A stretch of 64,000 nt of DNA from Melitaea cinxia. Lineage: Eukaryota > Arthropoda > Insecta > Lepidoptera > Nymphalidae. The position numbers were made by a program, and so were the translations under genes. The DNA is taken from the NCBI RefSeq assembly GCF_905220565.1, contig NC_059395.1, positions 11,387,289 through 11,451,288 of the forward strand, given 5' to 3'. This document shows, piece after piece, positions 45,591 to 56,641 of this stretch. Position 1 is the stretch's first letter. Each line of letters opens with the position of its first letter. The notes under the pieces are model-generated. The model had not been told where the DNA came from and did no database searches. It saw nothing but the letters and a program-made list of their open reading frames with translations.

Positions 45591-46335
45591 TATATTTTTT
45601 TGTTTCAATCAGAAAAAAAATTGCGTGATATTTGCCGTGGCCCTCTAACGTTCTCTAAGATAAGATGAGATTTGACTCTACACCCTTCCCTTAAACATCA
45701 AACCGTCAAAGCAGTAAGGAAAAAAATTCAAAGAATCCTTGTCCGAAAGCAAATGATTTTATCTATAGGGAGATGACACTGCTGAAAATTCCAAATAAAA
45801 ACGAAGATTTGTATGGGAAGTTATTGTACACTAATATAATAATTTAAATAATTATAAGTTTCATTCCGGTATAACAAAAAGCCGGAATCAAGTCTCAAGT
45901 ATCAAATATCTAGTTTTTCTTTAAACCATTAGTTAAGAAATGACCAGTGCATCTCTTATAGGCTGCAAATCCTGTAATCTTTTAAAATAGTTAACATGGT
46001 TTTAGGTGCTATCTTCCTCTGCTGAAAATTCCCAATAAAAAACGACGATTTGCATGGGAAGTCTGAAATAGACTATTGTGTTTGAAACGGATTCCAAAAT
46101 TTTCATGCAATTTTATCTGGGCATGATAATATAATTTGCCAGCCAGCTGATATAATCCACTATGTCATGGTCAGCTGACTTTATTTTGCCTTCAAGAAAT
46201 CTATTAGCTAAACTATAATCTGACAAATTTTAAAGTGCGGAAGTTATGTACTAAAAAAGCTTTTTTCTCTATGCGTGGACAGCGACCAATGCCAGTCTCA
46301 CTCTCACCCACGGAGTCGCAGCTAGCAGTCGCGAA
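45591..46335. other. Intergenic DNA, mostly unassigned
   Basis: A short piece at about 45862-45910 (TTCATTCCGGTATAAC, GCCGGAATCAAGTCT) resembles the 3' UTR of the full-length LINE at 56400-56460. A mariner-like scrap is at about 45705-45770. No gene seen. Confidence 0.4.
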
Positions 46336-47617
46336 TATACAGGTGACTGGTGAATTACTATCAATATTTGAGGACGTGTTATTTGAGGATCATATATGAC
46401 GAAAAAAAATTACATATAAAATAAATATTCATAAACTTCTAAGTAAAGTTAACCAACAGTTATCTCGCTAATTACGCGTCGTCTGGACGCCCTAGCTGCG
46501 CAGTCGTCACAAAGCAGGTGTGTAGGTATAGGTACATTTAGTTATCGCGCGGTCGTTTACCTACGTCCAAACACCGCCAAGTGTTAACAGGGTAGCAGGC
46601 TACTTTTGACAAACCAGTATGATCCAATCCCCCTTCATACTTTAATTTTAGCTTAGGACAGGCAAAAATACCAAAATAAGATTAGGCCGACCCCTTCCCC
46701 TTGATAAATATTCCTCTTGATAATTTGATAAATATTAATTTATTACTTAAGAATCTAAACGAAAAAATGAATACACGTTTGGTTTGTTTCAATGTTTATT
46801 TTTATTTGTACTTAAGGTAGGTACTAATAATTTTTATTTTTTGGTATTAATAAACTTTGGTTTTAATTATGATCTTTACCGACATAAGATTTTCAGTCCA
46901 GAAGCTTAACAAAAAAAAACTACATATTCAACTACAATATTAAAATTTATCAACTTAATAACGAATGTTGTTTACGAAAGCAAGTTACAACTAGTCGGCA
47001 CTCGCGCGGTTGTCCGCGATTTTTCAAGGTATTTTCACTTTGCGCATTTTTGTAATTTTACCTAAGAACTATCGAGACTAAAGACATGATCGACCCCCTC
47101 TCCCCCTAAATCGTCTTACGTAATAAATGAACCAACCATACTTATTGTCTTTTACATGATATAACACAAACGGGTTATTTTTAAGTACTCTGCATTAGTG
47201 TATTGATAAGCCATAACTTATTACTTATGACAGGTCACATTCACACGAGACATATTAGGTATACGCGTAAGATCGATCACTAGGCGCGCGCGCTGGAAGA
47301 TGGACGTACTCCGACGTACAAACCTTATGGCGGCGCTCGCCCAACTGACCTAGTGACCTACTAATCGAATTTAGGGGGGAATTAGAATTGGCGGGGGTTG
47401 CGGCGGGCGGCGGCAAGCGGCACAGTACAAGGCCAAGGCCGCACGCGCCGCCGTTATGGCTGAAAATTAATGTGTCTACATTTCATTTATTTAAATTGAA
47501 ATGTGTGGGAATATTGTCAAAAATTAAGTACCTATTTTTTTTACATAATTCGAATGAGAATCATGTACCGAGTATCCTCTGTAAATATTGATAGTAATTC
47601 ACCAGTCACCCTGTATA
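46336..47617. mobile_element. 1.3-kb TIR element with GC-rich interior blocks
   Basis: The left end TATACAGG-TGACTGG then TGAATTACTATCAATATT and the right end (inverted) TATACAGGGTGACTGG then TGAATTACTATCAATATT differ by one base. The interior has two GC-rich blocks (46440-46600 and 47270-47460, with GGCGGGCGGCGGCAAG) in AT-rich sequence and no recognised transposase. Non-autonomous DNA element by structure; superfamily not determined. Confidence 0.75.
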
Positions 47618-48160
47618 TATCACGAATAAACATATCACTAATGCATTTTACGAAGTTTCGATTGGGAGGAAATCGGTCATGAATATCTGTCATTGTCTCC
47701 CGGACTATTTGATTTGGGAAGGAATCTGGTGAATGGGTGACGAGAGCGTTATGAAGTGTGGTCGTGTGAGGCGAACGGAAGTTGAGAGGGAGATATGTTA
47801 GATGGAGATAAAGAAGTTTTACTTCAGTCGAGTGGTCTAAAGCACACTCGTTTTTTTTATACCAAAACGAAGGTTTATGTCTTACTAAAGGTGTTTAATC
47901 AAAACTCAAATCGAGCTTTTGATAATTATTATAATTATAGCCTGTTATTTCAATGGAATTATAAAAAAATTAGCCTATAGCTCATGATAGACTAGTGCAG
48001 CTCAGTCAGCTCAAAATGACGATATATTTGCAAATCATCCGCATACAAGGTGGTAGGAAGAAGAAATAAAAGATGAGGTAAATATGGAGTAACAAAAATT
48101 AAATTGGTTTTGTTGATTGTTATATTGAAGAACATTAAAGACAAACCGTCATATTTAAAC
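47618..48160. other. Unassigned intergenic DNA
   Basis: No family signature in any frame. Confidence 0.4.
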
Positions 48161-48310
48161 ACTAGCTGTGCTCCGCGGTTTCAAACGCATTAATTAGGGA
48201 AAAAAATAGCCTGTCTTCCTTAATAAATGGGCTATCTTATCAGTGAAAGAATTTTTCAAATTGGACTAGTAGTTCCTGAGATAAGTTAGTTAGATAAGTA
48301 TAGATGACTG
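48161..48310 (+). repeat. Short repeat, 'agctgtgctccgcggtttc' family
   Basis: CACTAGCTGTGCTCCGCGGT then TAGCCTGTCTTCCTTAATAA and AGTTCCTGAGATAAGTTAG. Non-coding. Confidence 0.6.
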
Positions 48311-51300
48311 ATAAATAATACGGTAAATACAAAATTTTATTCCTTCTACCTTTCTTAGCAATAACAAAACAAAAATAAAATGATTGTAACAAAAAATATA
48401 TTTAACAAATTATAAAATTTCTAATCTATATTTTTCACAGCTTTTTTGTCGAATTACCTGTAACAAATTAATTTTATTAGGTATTTATCCCATAATAAAA
48501 AAAACTGCATCAACTTTATTTTAATTTTTTTGGATTATTCTGATAAATAAGAAATAATAATAATAATTATATAAGATGAACGAGATTTTTACTTTTTTTA
48601 TACAACTAGGTTGGCAAACATGCGTACAGTTCACATAAATCTCACAGTAAGCGATTGCCGTAGTCACTCCTGCAACACCAGAAGCATCGCAAGAAGAAGA
48701 ATCTACCCCCGATCCACGCAGGATTCAAAATTTTCAAAAAGTACTTAAAATTTTAGTTAGTAATATTGTAATTCCCTTGATATCTATGCTATGAACACTC
48801 ACACTAATCCAACTACCAAAAGATATACTTGTCATGTTATTTTTACCATAATATCTTCCTTTCCGTGGCACGAGGCTTCAGTTACATCTTAAGAGTAGAT
48901 GTGTAAATATACATTTTCTTCCTTAAACATTTGTCATGATCATTTTTCATTCATCCTTTTCCTGAAAATATAATATGAATTGATATAAAACTATTATTCA
49001 AACAAAGTAATGGAAATAAAAGGTTAACGTCTTAACAGTTATGTTATTATATTAATACTTGATATTCGGATCTCACTTTCAACCACTATCTTAATTTCCT
49101 AATTGTACTGTACAGATTTTTTTCTGAATTTCGAAATTCTTATTACTTAATACTTTTTATAAGCATGTGTCATCTTATTTCATTTTATAATTCGTTCCAT
49201 ATTATGCCTACTTATTAGCTGGATCGCAAATCTTAATTGATAATGAGAAAAATAACAGAATATTTTTCTAGACATGTATTTTAATTACATTTATTTTGTT
49301 TTCTTGTACTATTACGTTTAATATTCAAATGGAATGTTGCTATACATCTCTAATTGCGACCTATGGCACTCAAAAACATAGCCACTTATGTTATTTCTAA
49401 AAAAATTGTTATATTATTACATCAATATACTTGACTTTTCATATTAAGTCTTGTTAAAATTATATCTATTTAAGTAAAATTATAAAATAATGATTACCTG
49501 TAATTCACAATTTAATATTATCTTCAAACTCGCAGTAAATACTACTCTCGTAAATTCGTTCTGGTGCTGCTCATGAAGTTTGTGCTAATTCTATATTACT
49601 CCCAAGTTATTTGTTTTATGGTCATATTCAATTTAACAAAAAAAAGTAAAATAGGGTAAACAGTATTATTGCTGGCACCTATTAAATATAATCTTATAAT
49701 TGTTTTATTTTTAGTCAGTGTTAAGTTACCTAATACTCTGTATTCAATCTATATTATCGTCTTACGACTTTTTACCTAATTGAGCAACAAAAATATTTTC
49801 CAACTCATCATATTCCCATATAAATTTTTACCGTTTACCCTTTAGGGTATTAAAATATTTGGTAAATCAGTTATATAATATAACCTTTTATAACATAATC
49901 AATCACTTGCCAAGGCTATATATAATATATATTTTTGTATAATAAACAAGTTTACACATGTATTTCTTCAAATACATAACCTGAAAATAAGTATTATTTA
50001 TATTTGATTAGAGATGATGTAAAAAATAAACTACAGTGATCAAAAATTACCTTTCACCTGTTGAAACTTCAATTTCATTTAAATCTTTTTTAAATATAAA
50101 TAATGTAAGATTAAAAAATAAAGATCACACATTTTCTCTTATAATTTTATTGTGAATTAATTTCTTAATTGCTAATAATGGTATCTACTTATACCATCGG
50201 TTACAAATTTCCATTGATGGAATACATAAGGTATTATCCCTATCTCATTAATTATATTGTGACTTAAAAACAGTTCTTTCAAAAAGGTCAGTAATTCATA
50301 AAATTTCGTGAATGATTATTATAAAATGAAACCTAAGCCATCTGTAACATAGTCATAATTTAAATCAGATGTCAATATTTCTCTATTAACATTTTTAACT
50401 TTTTGTTGAGTTACTCGTTAATATGTGAAAATAAATTAAACAATATCTAATCCAAATTAAAAATAATCTTCAAATAATCGATCCAGCTACTAATATTTAG
50501 AGTTGCATATAGATGTTCAAACTTTTCTTAGTCAAACAGATCACCAACTGCCTGTAATACAAACAATTACAAAGATATTGATGCTATGCCAATGTACATT
50601 GAAAGATTCAACATTTTTGTCCTTTGACAATTATGTGAATTTCAAATATTATTTACGATAACACTAATTAAAATTTTACCTACATTAAGAATAGAATAAA
50701 AATACACACTTGATTTATATTTGTATTGTGAAGGAAAAATAAAATTGCATTTAGTAATGCGTAAAGTTCTCCTAAATTATTTTTATATAATATTAATAAT
50801 TAATAATATGTAATAAATTCTTCAGGTAATTTCAATGTTTTAAGTGCCTTACAGGTCTCTCATGTCACAAAAAAAAAAACAAATTTACTGAAATGTTGCT
50901 AATGTCTGCATGATCTATTATTATTTCTTATAAAATATTTTTAACATAATATTTGTATATATATTTAAAATTTTCCCTAATTTTCATGTGTATATATTTT
51001 CTTAAATTTATTCACATTTTTTGAATTTTTAAATTTATTCAGGCTCTTCCTTTATGACAGCAATAAATAATATACTCAATAATTGTTATACTAAAACATG
51101 ACTTATTTTATAAAATAATGTTAGTTGATCGTCTTTTTGCAAATATCGCCTTTACTATATATTTTTGATCCAAAACTTTTTCAATTGGGTTCTATTTGTA
51201 TATATTTTTTTAGATTTTGCAGCACATGTTAATATATTAATATCTTTCCTTATATTAATAGTGTTATCATACTACGCTACTATCTTCTATAATGCAATTA

Positions 51301-51657
51301 TTTCAAACAACCTATTTTGTTCATATTACCCATATGCAGTTTTTATTATAATGCTAATTTTGTTTTAAACTAATATTAACTAATTCCTATAGGCCTAGGT
51401 AGGTATTATCACCTACTAAGTAAATTTGTCAGGTTCACATTTATTTTAATCTAATGTTAATAATATTATTATAATTATTTCATTTCCCTAGTTTACTTAG
51501 TATTATAATCATTGATCTGAATCTTAGTAAATAATACTGATTTTTATATATTTCATAGTATGTATCATCTCATTTAACAAATGAAATCGTCTCCTACAAT
51601 AGGTTATAAAAGCCAACAAATTATGCTAACAATTGTGATTATGACTAGATTGCTAGG
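48311..51657. other. Long AT-rich stretch downstream of the RGG gene
   Basis: About 3.3 kb of very AT-rich DNA with no coding signature and few recognisable repeats. It lies 3' of the minus-strand RGG gene and may include extended 3' UTR or a last exon (see 50541-50551). Confidence 0.4.
50541..50551 (-). other. Candidate alternative last coding exon of the RGG gene
   Basis: On the minus strand TTGTATTACAG ends at 50552 and is followed by GCAGTTGGTGA. Joined in phase to a GTAAGT donor near the end of the exon at 51842-51680 (inside ...NNYG), it would give the terminus Y-G-S-W-stop instead of Y-G-K-Y-K-K-Y-stop. Inference only. Confidence 0.3.
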
Positions 51658-51663
51658 TTTATT
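51658..51663 (-). promoter_or_regulatory. Polyadenylation signal AATAAA
   Basis: AATAAA on the minus strand, 16 bases after the stop of the unspliced last exon of the RGG gene. Its closeness to the stop makes a very short 3' UTR. Confidence 0.35.
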
Positions 51664-51679
51664 AGTCAACAGTATCATC

Positions 51680-54600
51680 TTAATATTTCTTGTACTTACC
51701 ATAGTTGTTACCATACTGTGGTTGTTGCTGATAGGTGTTGTAAGAGGGTTGTGAGTAGGAGTCATAGGCAGGCGCAGAGCCGCCGTAGACTGGCTCCGCG
51801 GGCCCGTAGCCGGCGTCACCGCCTCCACCAGCAGGATTATTGCTTAACAAATACAATAACTGGTATTCACATGTCCTAAGACCTGTACATGCCTGATAAG
51901 GCCAATAAAAAGTGGGTGTGTGGGGTAAGTGAAAATTTTTGATGACTATTTTTAATACAACTATTATTTTCATTTTGAAATGCTATTATAAATAGAAAGT
52001 TATTTAATGTTCATATGACTTTACTGAAAAATAATCTCTTATTTACTTACCCATAACCGTCATTTTCATAGCCTTGGCCACCCGTTGAATATCCATAATT
52101 AGATCCATACCCACTTGAATTGTAGCCTGAATTTGGCTGAGCAGGTGGTTGTGAAGAGTAGTTGCTTTGATATGAACTGAAAAAATTAATCTCTTTAAGT
52201 AACATGTAAAATAGCCTATACATTACAACATTTATATTACTTTTTCAGAATAATAGATATCTGCATCTATGTATCAGACGGCAATTCCTATCATGTCAAT
52301 AGTTTCATCATTTTGTTTACTATTATATAGTTATTTTATATTTATTATACTAATATGATTGTAATTTTTTAAACAATCATGTAATAACTAACAATTATTA
52401 AACATTCGCCATTATCAAGTTAGTTTTACATAAATCTAATATATAAAATTCTCGTGTCATGGTGTTAAACATCGAACTCCTCCGAAATGGCTCAACCGAT
52501 TTTAATAAATTTTGGTGGCATTTCGAGTATGTCTGAGAATCGGCCAACATCTATTTTTCATACCCCTAAGTTATAAGGCTGAGGGGGGATTAAGGGTGTT
52601 AATAACATATATGGCAAAACAACGTTTGCATGATCAGCTAGTTCTTTCCTAAATGTTTTTTCACTGAAAAATTAATAGATGAGTTCAACAAAAGCAAAAA
52701 AAATAATAACTTTTAAAGTAACTTACATTTAAACATTAATTTATTGTTATTTACCTTGATGTATTGTATGATGGTTGTGCATATTGTTCTGCCGCTGGTT
52801 GTTCGTATGGCTGGTAACCAGTATGCCTAAAAGAAAATTCGTGTAATTAAATATAGAAATGATACATGAATACTATGCTGTTTAGTCTTCTTTCTTATAT
52901 GTTCAGATCGATGTTTAGCGTCATGTGTGTTTCAGACGGCACATTCCTATCGTGTTTATGGATCATCATTATATACTGATTTAACATAGTGTATGAGGGG
53001 TCATCCATTAATCACATGAGTTTTAAGACTGCCCTCTTACCCAAAAATGTTTTTTTCTTTGAAATTTTTATTAAAATTTTCAGAATATTATCTTTAAATA
53101 CAGATATAATCTGATTAAATTTTGAAAAATTTAGCATTGTTACAAATTTCTGTCTAGGTAGGCATCAAGGTTACAGTGTTTGTTGGTTGTTTTATGGTTG
53201 GAAAAATAAATATGTTATATTTCATTACAGCCCTCATTGTGATATTTCGTAATTTTTTCCAAACCCCAATTGCAAGCCTCCCATAATTAATGGACAACCC
53301 CTAAGTAATAATATATAAACGTACGATGGGGGTCCATAGCCATTGGCTGCTGGAACATTATGTGAAGGAGCTGCAGGCTGATAGCCACCAGCTTGTGGAG
53401 GACGACCACCACTGGTGCCTCGGGGACCATCAAACCTACAAAAAAAGTAAGCAAATACAATTTTATAGAAGCAACCACTTTTAGCAGGAACTATTGGGGA
53501 GATATATAAGTTTGAAAAGTTAGTAAAAATATTAAATTTTCCTAAAATTTTGTTATTTTGCTTCAAATTGTTGTACTATCTATGTTGTTATAATTATCAG
53601 TGGAAGCTTATTCGAAATATGCTTGTTAGTTTTATGTTGTTTATGAATGTACTATAGATTTTGTTTCCCAAGAAATATACAAAATAATTTTGTTGCTACC
53701 TTCCACGTTTCGGTGGCCCACCAGGGCCTCCATGAATAGGACCACCTCCTCGTTTAAAAGGCGGTCCACTTTGAGGTGCTCCACCTACTGGGTGTGGTAC
53801 AGGTGCTGCTCGAGGTGGTACATTTGGACCGGAGACTGATGCTGGTCCATGCGGCCCTGATCCTGGATGGGGTCCAGGACCTCCTGGCCCCCCACTCGGT
53901 GGAGGACCGACTCTAGCTGAACGACCTAACAACATAATAATATTTATTTACACACTCTTACAGTCCACTTGTTAGTTACGCTTCAGCCTGTAATACCCCA
54001 CTACTGGGCATAGGCCTCTTTCCCCGTGTAGGAGAAGGAACAGAGCTTAATCCACCACGCTGCTCTGATGCGGGTTGGCGGATATATTCCTTACTATCAG
54101 TACGATCGCTATCAGGTGTAAATGATAACAACCAGGACCGACAGCTTAACGTGCTCTCCGAGGCACGGTGAGGAGACCCACAAGGACTGCACAAACACCC
54201 AGATCACAGCAAACACCTGTATGGCCAATACAAATGTTTGTCATGTGCGGGGATCGAACCCGCAACCGCCAGCGCAACAGATACAATCCAGGGCTGTAAC
54301 CGTTGCGCCAACGCCACTTGTTTGTCACACTACATAGAAACTTACAACTGCAATATTATTTCTTATTTTAAAATTCAATTGCTTTGTCTTACTTCCTCAT
54401 CGTTATGCTGACAAAGTGCTGAAGCATAGGCTAGAGCAACTTGGCACTGGCCATTTTCAGTATTTTGTTAGAGCTGGTATTGGGTATATCAATTTGATTG
54501 AAGAAAAGTTCATCAAAAGAAGTTCTTGTTTTGAAGAACACTTTGCCAAACCCAAAATTTGGGTTTTACAGCATGTTATCCAAACCCTATTTTTTTTTTT

Positions 54601-56164
54601 TTTGTGATAATTTACTCCTAAGGGCATTAAATATATTTTTTTCTAAAAATGTTTGTAACCCTCCTTGCTGTAGAGGTCCATAAAACACATTTACAATTAT
54701 GCTATGACTCATACAAAAATCTACTTACAAAATTCTTTGGACATGTGACGGGTCCAAATGAATATCACCCGGATCATGCGATGTTGCATGATTGGCAATG
54801 AACGTATTAAAACACTTTTCAGCAACATTCTCACCTCTCATAGGCATTCCACGACCACCTCGATCATTGCGTGGGCCATAATCTCCCCTACCCCTGCCAC
54901 CTCTACCTCTCATGCCTCCTGGACCACCCCTATTATTGTTAAATCCTCCTCCTGTAAGTTTCAATTAAGATTTAAAAAAAGGAGTATTAGTCTTAACAAG
55001 AAAACTTTTAATATCTCTAAAGAAAAAGCTTAAAAAAAAATATGTATCATTGAAGTTTAAGATAGGTACAATTGAGTTTAGTGAACTAACCATTGATTGC
55101 AAAAAATGCTGACTAGTATGCTAATGTAAATGATAAATATTTAGTTTATCTTTTAATCTAAAATTAACATTACTAAAATTTTCTTTATTTTAAATATACA
55201 ATTACAAAATGCAAAGTAAAGTTCCTAAAACTTGTACTTTAGTAATAATAACAAAAAAAAGACAATAATTGAGAAAGCAATTTAAAAACCAATTTATAAT
55301 ACTCTCCTTTAAATTAAAATTTTAAGAAAATCACTCTTGGTATTTATATTTTCATTTCTATACTATGATTTCTTAATTAATTAAGTACTTTCACTTACAA
55401 AAAGAACAAGAGATTTGACAATTCAATGTTATTTTTCTATTAATATCGAGATTAAAATTAAATATAATCGTGTTTAAGATGAGACACACTATTTGATATA
55501 AACTTTATTTCTTATATAAAAATATATTACCTTCACCAAGTCGTAAGGGATTACAAAAATAAAAATACAAATTAAGTTGTTCATATAAATTAATTTGCCT
55601 TACTCTAAATTAATAATGACGATATAGATAAATTAATAGAAGTAAGATGATTAATAAAAGTTATATTAGGAAAAAAAAATTTTAAGTGGTAAGCTCAAGA
55701 GTAATACGTAAGAATTACTTTGCGGTGGGCCTCGAGATTCAATAGTTGGTACTGGATGAGGTCCTGGGCCTTGGGGTCCAGGTGGAAATCGACCGCCTCT
55801 TTCGCCGCCTCGCATAGGCCCTCGAAAACCGCGCGGTCCACGTGGCGGGCCACCTCCTCTCATAGGACCTCCGCGACCCCGCATTCCGGGTCCACCACCC
55901 CTTATAAATATACCATAATAAGTAAATGTGACACAAAAATGTAAGTATATGTTAGAATATATAACTAACCTAAAAATTTCAACGTTGTAAGTATGTAATT
56001 GTATGGGATTTAAGCATAGTATTTTTCTATCTTAAATGATATAATAGTAAAGTACAAATAACAAAGTAAGTATACCTTCCGCGCATTTCAAATCCTCCAC
56101 GCCCTCGAAGACCCGGTGGACCTCCGCGTCCACCACCGCGAAAACCACGATTTGGTCCGTCCAT
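51680..56164 (-). CDS. RGG/GYG-rich low-complexity protein, probably RNA-binding
   Basis: The exons are 56164-56076, 55910-55720, 54951-54729, 53925-53700, 53435-53325, 52826-52755, 52176-52051 and 51842-51680. It begins MDGPNRGFRGGGRGG. The first three exons are RGG/MRG-rich (GPMRGGERGGRF; GGMRGRGGRGRGDYG). Exon 3 ends in a more ordered segment (VAEKCFNTFIANHATSHDPG, HLDPSHVQRIL). Exon 4 is Pro/Gly-rich, and the rest is Tyr/Gln/Ser/Gly-rich and prion-like (SYNTYQQQPQYG), ending GKYKKY. The layout (RGG boxes plus a Y/Q/S/G tail) suggests a nuclear or granule RNA-binding protein; no RRM or zinc finger is seen. I do not recognise the family. Phases agree except between exons 3 and 4, where joining directly gives a stop, so a small exon is probably missing; a candidate is around 54385-54450. 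A LINE has inserted about 155 bp upstream of the ATG. Confidence 0.75.
52437..52643 (-). repeat. 'agctgaccccgcaaacg'-family repeat, inverted copy
   Basis: ATAAAATTCTCGTGTCATGG at the left, CATACCCCTAAGTTATAAGG in the middle and AAAACAACGTTTGCATGATC at the right. Reverse orientation of 4577-4810. It lies in an intron of the RGG gene. Confidence 0.7.
53975..54325 (-). repeat. tRNA-derived SINE
   Basis: Read on the minus strand it starts GGCGTTGGCGCAACGGTTAC (A box) and has GCGGGTTCGATCCCCGC (B box) about 45 bp later. A long body follows, and the 3' part contains GGGCATAGGCCTCTTTC-type sequence near 54000 (plus-strand reading). It sits in the RGG gene intron between exons 3 and 4. Confidence 0.8.
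54952..55719. other. Intron 2 of the RGG gene
   Basis: AT-rich. Nothing recognised. Confidence 0.5.
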
Positions 56165-56641
56165 TTCGATATATTATATCGGAACACGATTAAGTTTATA
56201 CAATAAAAGTTGCACAATATACACTTTTAAACTTATTCCATTTGTTAATTAAAACTTCTTGTACAAATTTTTGGAACAGCAAAAAAACTATTACTCACTC
56301 TCTAGGTTTAGACAAAATGGCGGGAGCTTGGTTGTTGTTGTTTTAAAATTTATCCCCAATAGGGAAAGGCAAAGGACTATAATCCATACAGCCTAGTCTG
56401 AATTTGTAAGTTTCGTTCTGATATATCAAAAGGCCGGAGCCAAGTCTGAAGTAACTTTATTGTTCTTCTGATTCGATGACTGGTAGAGTAAGGCCGAAAC
56501 CAAGTCTGAAATTTCATATTTTCGTCTACTCTTCTTTGTCTATAAGTGATAGGCGAGGTCGAAACCAAGTCTGTAATAGGCCGAAGCCTGAAATATCAAA
56601 ATAAAATTTCACATCCGATGAATGAAGGTCCTGATCCTGTT

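Noticed and set aside
48311..50540. Hidden genes in the AT-rich 3' flank of the RGG gene
   Set aside because: All open frames are short, AT-driven and hydrophobic without motifs. Several AG/GT pairs occur by chance.
54416..54683. Plus-strand open frames in the RGG gene intron
   Set aside because: No family signature. They overlap a possible minus-strand exon and a poly(T) run.
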